Origin: Cristatella mucedo
Lineage: Eukaryota > Bryozoa > Phylactolaemata > Cristatellidae
Reading direction: 5' to 3'
Assembly (NCBI GenBank): GCA_009760855.2
Contig: WPIO01000001.1
Coordinates: 1,612,001-1,676,000, forward strand
Length of the DNA: 64,000 nt
Shown here piece by piece: positions 57,865-64,000 of this stretch; position 1 is the stretch's first letter, and each line of letters opens with the position of its first letter. Both the position numbers and the translations under genes were made by a program. Below the pieces are notes generated by a model that made no database searches, was not told the DNA's origin, and saw only the letters and a program-made list of their open reading frames with translations.

Positions 57865-57942
57865 ATAATAATACATTTCTATAGCGCCAGCAGAGAACTC
57901 AATCTCTTGGTAGGCACTTTACCGGTGCTGTAAATAAAGCAT
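57865..57942 (-). mobile_element. LINE 3' tail fragment
   Basis: 'aataataatacatttctata', 'gcgccagcagagaactcaat', 'ctcttggtaggcactttacc'. Confidence 0.6.
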
Positions 57943-57949
57943 GGCCACA

Positions 57950-59120
57950 TGTTGTCACCAATAAAACTGCTTTTTATTCGTAAGCCTGAAGTTTTCATAC
58001 TCCTCCAGTAGCTAAAACAAAGCCATGTCATACTGGATGCTCTCGATCGAGAGCATCGCTACCCGCACTATCGTCTGTCAGTGACTGGACTGGCATGCAA
58101 GCTAACTTTCTTAAATGAGCCAACTTGCCTAGCTATGGCCTATATCAGTGACACATTAGTTTTTAAACAAGGTTTGATGAGCCGTGATTTGCCGTGCACC
58201 TTGTGGCATACTAAGTTGTTGCGTTTGAGGCGCACTGTGTACTGCTGCACCAGCCGAGCCGGCCGAGCCTCGCCTACACTGGTAGCCACGGGTATCAGAA
58301 GCCATCCCGCGACGCGACTCGAACTGGCGGAAACAAAATTTCCTAAATTTTGTTCCCTCGCCTCCCCGAAGGAATCGCAGTTAGCCAAAGGCCATCGCTC
58401 GCCCCGATAGCCATTCGATGAACGCCGACCCAGCGGCCTCAGGCCAGCAGCCAAATGCCAGCCAAACACGTCAACGGCGCGCTTGTGCGCTCACGCACTG
58501 TCGAAATGGGCACTCGATGTGTACGTAAGTGCATGCACCGTGCGTGGACTCTAGCTATGGAGGACTGTAGCTTGCCTGCACGACACACACGTGCAAGGCT
58601 GCCAGCAATGATGGCAAGGCTGGCAAATTATGGTTTTATAGAAATGAACGAACACAACCTTCATGCCCTTTGATGCATTGTCTTTCATGTTATCCATGCT
58701 TCAATCGATTATGCAATTAAAAGCATTTTGTGGCTGATGCATTAGGACAATCTTGAATCTGATCCAATTTCGTATGTATTTTCCGATAAACAGCTTATCG
58801 TCAATTCGTGGCAGGCTATAGACCTACGTTTCAGAAACGTTTCCCAAGTCGGCTGCTGCTTGGCCTTGCCGACAGCCTCCCTGTAGATTGTTTTATTGGC
58901 AAGTACTCTTGATAATTTTATTGTTGATTGCTGTCACTGCATACTAAGGAAAGTTGGGCTAGTAATTATAAGAAAACGAATAATAATATTTGTATTGGAC
59001 CATAAGATAACTCTCTTTCTAGGAGAGGAGGCATGTCAATTGGTTACTGATAATGTCCACAGTGTTAGCATGCGCATGCACACAGAGTACGATTCACTCG
59101 GACCGAACGAATGCCACCAG
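57950..59120. other. RMI1 intron 2, no gene recognised
   Basis: A GC-rich patch at about 58230-58480 has an open frame on the - strand (109 codons) but no recognisable protein. Otherwise unremarkable. Confidence 0.3.
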
Positions 59121-59129
59121 TAGCAGGTG

Positions 59130-59640
59130 GTTTTCAGCTCCTTTTAAATGGCATCAAGTCAGGGGATGCCATCACATCTGTTGGGAGTGAGTTAAATACT
59201 GGCAGCATTCGAACTGAAGGCATGTTCTCTAAAGTATTTAAGCTTGGTGAGAACACAGCTGAACATCTTCAGTCAGAAGAGCAGACGGTGAGATGCGATG
59301 ATCGATGGGGAGGTATTTCGGATGGATAAGCTGTAGCAAAGAATGAATAGACTGGAAAGTGAGTGGCTGGAGTCATGAATTCGATACACTACTTACTGGA
59401 GCACCAGTGCATGTCACCAAAGTGGTATGGCGTTTCAGTTGCAGTGTTCACAAGCCCAGCTGCAGAGTTTTGAATCAAGGATAAGCATCGTATTGCAAAG
59501 GCTGCAAGACCTGCAAGTACTAACTAGGTTTTTGTGGTGTAGTCGTGATGTCACAATTGCATGTCTCGCTTAGTTGTTTTAACCTTATCTAAGCAGTTGC
59601 AACATCAAGCTTCTAGCCGGCCTGTGTGTTAATGCATGCT
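59130..59640 (-). mobile_element. LINE fragment, variant family
   Basis: Antisense to the ORF2 C-terminus ('gcatcaagtcaggggatgcc', 'gttgggagtgagtta'), and shares about 220 bp with 55396-55620. The 3' hairpin end is not present. Confidence 0.6.
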
Positions 59641-60174
59641 GACACTGCACGTGCTGCCACTAAGCATTTTTACACGTTGACACTTAGCATGTTTCCTCTA
59701 GCTATGATGTTATGCTTGTTGACTGTGCTTGCTACCGCTAACCGTTTGCCCTCCGAACGAAGGATAAAGCTTGCATGCAATACAAGCACATGCTGCCATG
59801 CATGCACATGCTGCCATACATGCACATGCTACCATGTGCCGGCTTCTCTTCTATTGCTTCTTGCAATCGGCCGGCTGGGTACTGTGGTCCGTGCCGTCCG
59901 CACTCACACTCGAAATGGGGTCGCCGTGGCAGAAAATCGTCGGCCATCATGTTGCCATTTCAGCTCGCAAAAAGCCCAGAATGGAGCCGGAGGTCAGCCG
60001 TTAGAAGTTACAGTTAGATATCATAGCTAGAGCGAGGGATGGACAGCCGTAAGCGCTGCCACTGAAAGTCTTTCCAGGGTTGCTGCTTCGAATCTGGCTG
60101 CTGCCCGCGAGCGGGCCTGTGCCTGTATCTGTTCCCGACTGAAGCACTGATGCTTCGTCGTCGATTGCATGCAG

Positions 60175-60288
60175 ATCGACAGCTTGCTCGACGTCAGCCA
60201 GCCGTGCTACGGTCAGCTGGAGAAGATCACCGGTGCTGAGAGTGCCAACGCGGCGGTAGCCGCTTTCGACAAAGGCGCCAATCGCACG
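60175..60288 (+). CDS. RMI1: RMI1 coding exon 3
   Basis: 38 codons after a CATGCAG acceptor, starting IDSLLDVSQPCYGQLEKITG. The block 'INSLVDVSQPVYSQIQKLRG' is a hallmark of RMI1 OB1. The donor is less certain: ACG/GTCGGT at 60289 keeps phase 0 and gives a spacing close to human. The resulting intron of 133 bp is short. Confidence 0.85.
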
Positions 60289-60421
60289 GTCGGTGATGTC
60301 ATCCATCCACCATTCCCCGAGCAGCCGACGTCGTGCTGCAGCTTGATCGCTGCCGCCGCCGCCATTCGTATGAGGGCAAAAGCCTCGCCTTTTGCGCTCA
60401 ATCGTTTGAATGTCGTTTCAG

Positions 60422-60544
60422 TGGGAGCCGAAGCCGATGCGGGTGCTACTGCTAGCGCTCACCGACGGCACCCTCAGGGACGTGCAGGCATTTGAATACC
60501 GCCCCGTGCCGGCGCTGTCTGTCGACCTGCCCGCCGGCACCAAG
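60422..60544 (+). CDS. RMI1: RMI1 coding exon 4
   Basis: 41 codons between a GTTTCAG acceptor and a GTACGG donor, phase 0. It encodes WEPKPMRVLLLALTDGTLRD and VQAFEYRPVPALSVDLPAGT, equivalent to '[40 protein letters not shown]' in OB1, the surface that binds TOP3A. Confidence 0.93.
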
Positions 60545-60638
60545 GTACGGCATCTCAGGCCTTACGCTGCTGTGGCCGCAGCGCCGCGGCGCTGGGCGGC
60601 TCTGCTCGCTTGTCGTGAGCGCCCGGTCTTCCGCGCAG

Positions 60639-60772
60639 GTTCTGCTCCGTGGACCACTAATGTGCCGCTCTGGGACCCTGCTGCTCACCGCAGCCAACGT
60701 TTGCGTGCTCGGTGGCGAGGTGGAGGCCCTGGGAGCTAGCAACTGCCAGCGAGCCGTGCTTCAGCGAGCCTT
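60639..60772 (+). CDS. RMI1: RMI1 coding exon 5
   Basis: 134 nt after a CGCGCAG acceptor, ending at a GTGAGT donor in phase 2. It reads CRSGTLLLTAANVCVLGGEV EAL then QRAVLQRAL, equivalent to the end of OB1 ([36 protein letters not shown]). The 94-bp intron before it is very short. Confidence 0.92.
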
Positions 60773-61109
60773 GTGAGTCAGCGCACCCTCCCCTCCCCTG
60801 GCAGTGCATGGCCGCCGTCGCTCAGTGTGGCGGCCACTGCGCTCAGCGCTACTCCCTCTCTTCTCTACTACGGAGCTCTGGAGTGCCTACACGACGGCTA
60901 CGACACCAGTATGTTCTCTCGCCCACTTTCGTCGCCTGGGCATTATGCAACAGTCATCAAGTCCACAACTCGTCATGCTAATAACTGGACGTCGTTCATC
61001 GCTCTACTTGTGCCGACGCTGGCACACGATCGAGCCCCTATGTCAGCACCCTTTTTTTTTGGGCCGGCGGGCAATCTCATGTTCATGCAAGCACGACGAT
61101 CGTTTGCAG

Positions 61110-61333
61110 GAGCGAGGCTGGCCTGGAGACGAAAGACGCTCTGCCGACTGGCCTCTCGAATCGTGCTGCATCGACTGCGGCACCTTGCGCCAGGCCGTCG
61201 GCAGGTGTTGCTGCTGCTGCTGCTGCTGTCGGGCGAACGTCAGGTGTCGCAGCTGCGACCGCGTCCAGATCGGCCGGTAGCAATCGTGTCGTGACGTCAG
61301 CAGCTCCGGCATCGGCTCGAAGGGCAGTGTCAG
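61110..61333 (+). CDS. RMI1: RMI1 coding exon 6 (linker)
   Basis: A CGTTTGCAG acceptor supplies the base needed to complete the exon-5 codon, and the frame then stays open for 74 codons to a GTACCG donor (phase 1). It encodes an Ala/Ser/Thr-rich disordered stretch (SEAGLETKDALPTGLSNRAA, then a poly-Ala run). This suits the unstructured linker between the two OB folds of RMI1. The assignment rests on phase and position, not on conserved motifs. Confidence 0.6.
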
Positions 61334-62556
61334 GTACCGAGAAACTCTTGCCCCGAAACGTCCACTTCTGGTAGCTTCTTTCGCTGCCCGTGCTTGCTAT
61401 CCCAACTCGTGGCTGCTAACTTTGTGCTCCTAGAGGCACTCTGATGTTGCAGCGCTTCCGTCCAGTGAGGCGGCAACTGAGCAAACGAATGGGTTGATGG
61501 GAGCAGCCGTGAGCTGCCCATATCGGTGCTAAAACTGGCGTTGTAAAATTTGTCTTGCTGTTCACGGTGCGATTCCCCGAATCTGCCGTGTGTGCACTAG
61601 GGTTGAACGTGAGAGGCGCAGAGAGTCCCCAGTTTCGACGGATTCAGTTCAGTTCAGCCTTGACAGAAGCTGAAAGCTACGTCAATTAATGGAGATCACA
61701 GTTTGCTTTAATGAAGGGCTGGCAGCACAAGCAAAGCAGAAAGCAGGTGGCTTCTCCCCCTCTGTCTTTCACCTAGCGGCCAGAATGGTTTTGAAGTTGT
61801 CTTATCCTGCCATGATCTACCGTCGTCTAGTGCTGCTATATTGGCTGAGGGTATTATTACCAAGACCAAGTCCTACATGGGGATGCGGTTGATCTACGGT
61901 TGTTTGGTGTCTGACGTAGCTATTTGGATTGCCACTTACAATTCGCTTGCGTTTGCCTGCACGGCCATAGAATGCCTTCTTTATTTAATCACGTGCTGCG
62001 TCTGACACTCTCTTCAGTGGCACCGATGCTACATGTCGAAATTTTACATACCTGCTTGCTATGTTCCATGTGTATACCTGTCGGCATATTCATTGTAACG
62101 TGTCTGGTGATCCGGTGATTCGGTGCATGCATGCCCCTGTGCACATGTATGCTCCTGTTTCGAGCCAGGTCTTTGAGCTGGTTGGCCCGTGACGTTCCTT
62201 GCCGGGCCATCGGCTGTTAGCACGAAAAGCAATGACCCCAATGTCAAACTTAGCGCCACTTTTCAAGTCATTGGCCAGTATCACTCTCACCTGAATACAG
62301 ACTGCCCTTGCGTGGCCCGTGGTATCTGACTCCCCCCCCCTTGATTTTAAGGATAAGGTTGCAAAGGCTTGCTTTTGGATCAGGTCAGCTTAGGCTGCTT
62401 CATTCACCAGCAATGTGCTGCCTTGCCGGCCGGACTGGTAGTGCTGTGCTGGCGTAGTGGCAAAGTGAGAACTCCCATCCATAAGTGATTAAACCATTGC
62501 TAGTAGGCATGCAATTATGTCTCCTCATTCGGTCTTCCTAGAATTTCCATTTGCAG

Positions 62557-62597
62557 ATCCTATACCAGCCACGAAGCAGGAAAGAACTGAGCCTGAG
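62557..62597 (+). CDS. RMI1: RMI1 coding exon 7 (linker, short)
   Basis: A 41-nt exon between a TTTGCAG acceptor and a GTGAGT donor. It completes the codon from exon 6 and encodes DPIPATKQERTEPE, with phase 0 at its end. Both splice sites are strong. The rest of RMI1, including the C-terminal OB2 that binds RMI2, must lie beyond 62.6 kb and was not found before the end of the window. Confidence 0.6.
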
Positions 62598-63235
62598 GTG
62601 AGTCGTTGATTGCCTAAGGTTGCCATCTGTTTTCTTAGATAGCACCCTGATACATATTTTTGCCTTGTGCTTTTCTGGCTGACGACATGTGATATGGGGG
62701 CTAGTGGCAATTTGTAATACCAGCTTTGCATGTTCTTTATTTGCCAGCTGATTTCTTTATTTCGTGTGGTATAACGTCATAGCATAGTAACAGTAAACAC
62801 ATCCGTTCCCCTCAGCATTTGTCTATATGGTAATCGAACCCTACTCTCCAAGGTTTAACTAGGTGTAATAACAAACTCCCAGACTACCAAAACTTGAGCA
62901 TAGCTGTATGCAGACACCATAAATATGCAGATTTTTAGATCAGTAACATGTCATACACTACAGTTGAGGTAGTGGAAACAAGCCACGAAAATAAGCAGGC
63001 TGTTAGCAAAGAGGCAAGTGTTTCACAGGAGTTGTTAGCAATGGTCACATAATTCTAAAGATAAGATAGTGTGAAGAGACTAGGCACTCTTGCTTATGTG
63101 ACTACGTCTTTTAAATTAATCATCCTTATTTTATAGTTAGGTTGACGTGATGTTTACAGCTCAAACACTTTGGTGCATCAACATTATTCTTTCACTTTGT
63201 CGCCAAGAGTTGGAGCAATGCTTATGCTCTAAAGA
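62598..63235. other. Downstream part of RMI1 region, no exon supported
   Basis: No conserved RMI1 OB2 sequence was found. A possible phase-0 frame after a TTTACAG at 63150-63160 (LKHFGASTLFFHFVAKSWSN) runs straight into a SINE and has no resemblance to RMI1. Confidence 0.3.
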
Positions 63236-63239
63236 ACTT

Positions 63240-63492
63240 GGTGAGCCGTGATGGAACACTAGGTAAGGCGGTTGTTGTTAAGACCTCGGTCCCGAAGTCG
63301 TGGGTTTGAATCCTGCAGTGTGCGATTCTTTATTGCCACTGCAAGCAGTGGTGATTGCCGTAAATGCTGTTCTTTCTCTACGGAAAAGAGGCTGTTACAC
63401 CAGCTAGTAAAATAAGAATGCGAAAGTGCCCAGAAAGAGATAAAGTTATCTGAGGGCACTATACGCATGTATTATTACTGTTATTATTAATA
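63240..63492 (+). mobile_element. Type 1 SINE with the LINE-type 3' hairpin and ATT tail
   Basis: A complete composite: tRNA-like head ('aacactaggtaaggcggttg', 'cgtgggtttgaatcctg'), type-1 body ('gcgattctttattgccactg' to 'ctgttacaccagctagt'), then 'aaagtgcccagaaagagata', 'aagttatctgagggcactat' and a TATTATTACTGTTATTATTA tail. Confidence 0.8.
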
Positions 63493-64000
63493 TAAGAATA
63501 TGTGAAATCCTGTCAAAATTTGCTTCAAACCTCTTTCTTCTAGCCATCGTTCATACTTGCTGCTTGTGCAGTGAATGATATAATTGCTGTATTTTGTAAA
63601 TGAATACTTTACACCCAAGATGTTGTTCATATTTTCGTCTCTTTTAAAGTATCTTTAAATCCTGCTTTGTATACCCTTTCGATTGGGCAACTGTCTCGTC
63701 ATTAGATCCAACTAGCTTTATATACCTAACTTTGTAAGGTCTTGACTGACCAAATTTATTATTCCACGATATTTTTCTCCCATGACTATTTACATCACAA
63801 ATATTATCCTGAAAAACGTTCACTGTCTAGCAATTTTTTGCTATTTAAATGGATTGCTTTGCATAGATTTTTGTTGGGCTGGCCTTTCGTGTCGTCAGCC
63901 TGGAATGATGTCCTATGCCTGCATCACGTCTGTGTTCACATTCATGTCCTTATGATTAATATTGTCAGTTGATCGGGAACTTGTGCAGCAAACAAAAGCA
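63493..64000. other. AT-rich DNA at the right edge
   Basis: No exon, repeat or RNA gene recognised. Confidence 0.3.

Noticed and set aside
60773-61294. Long + strand open frames over RMI1 exon 6
   Set aside because: The frame that joins in phase to exon 5 is a different one. The others read through intron sequence and have Arg/Cys/Leu-rich runs produced by a CTG repeat.
63171-63239. RMI1 exon 8
   Set aside because: The frame after TTTACAG does not resemble RMI1, and its apparent donor is the first bases of a SINE.

Overview
This is a stretch of nuclear DNA from an animal, probably an invertebrate. The genes have introns with GT/AG junctions, some of them 7-9 kb long. The proteins are animal-type (7SK-capping methyltransferase, RMI1, EMC4), and the non-coding space is full of LINE, SINE and LTR retroelement copies. 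There are no prokaryotic features. I cannot name the species from sequence alone.

Three host genes are well supported. (1) A MEPCE/BCDIN3-type 7SK snRNA methylphosphate capping enzyme lies on the + strand in six coding exons (4327-24544). The splice phases all agree and give a 579-residue product. (2) An EMC4 (ER membrane complex subunit 4) gene lies on the - strand as one uninterrupted frame (27643-28164). (3) An RMI1 (RecQ-mediated genome instability 1) gene lies on the + strand. Seven phase-compatible coding exons (44199-62597) cover the N-terminal three-helix region, the OB fold and the start of the linker; the C-terminal half should lie beyond the right edge. Weaker - strand exon candidates sit inside MEPCE intron 1 (8.2-9.9 kb and 12.2-12.4 kb) and RMI1 intron 2 (56.4-57.0 kb).

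Layout: 1-4.3 kb is mostly featureless. From 4.3 to 24.5 kb is MEPCE, with LINE/SINE copies in its introns. From 24.5 to 30 kb is intergenic DNA with EMC4 and retroelement tails. From 30 to 43.5 kb is a nest of LTR elements: a 2.1-kb gag-only element with two 369-bp LTRs, a solo LTR, a decayed Ty3/gypsy element on the - strand carrying several later insertions, two copies of a ~1.1-1.2 kb LTR, and a LINE reverse transcriptase. From 44 to 64 kb is RMI1, whose large introns are packed with LINE and tRNA-SINE copies.

The most notable system-level pattern is that LINE copies and at least one class of tRNA-derived SINE end in the same 3' hairpin (stem AAAGCGCC/GGCGCTTT, with decayed variants) followed by an (ATT)n tail. 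This looks like a SINE family using the LINE's 3' recognition signal. Insertions into coding parts of older elements can be ordered in time by their target-site duplications and by where the interrupted reading frame resumes.
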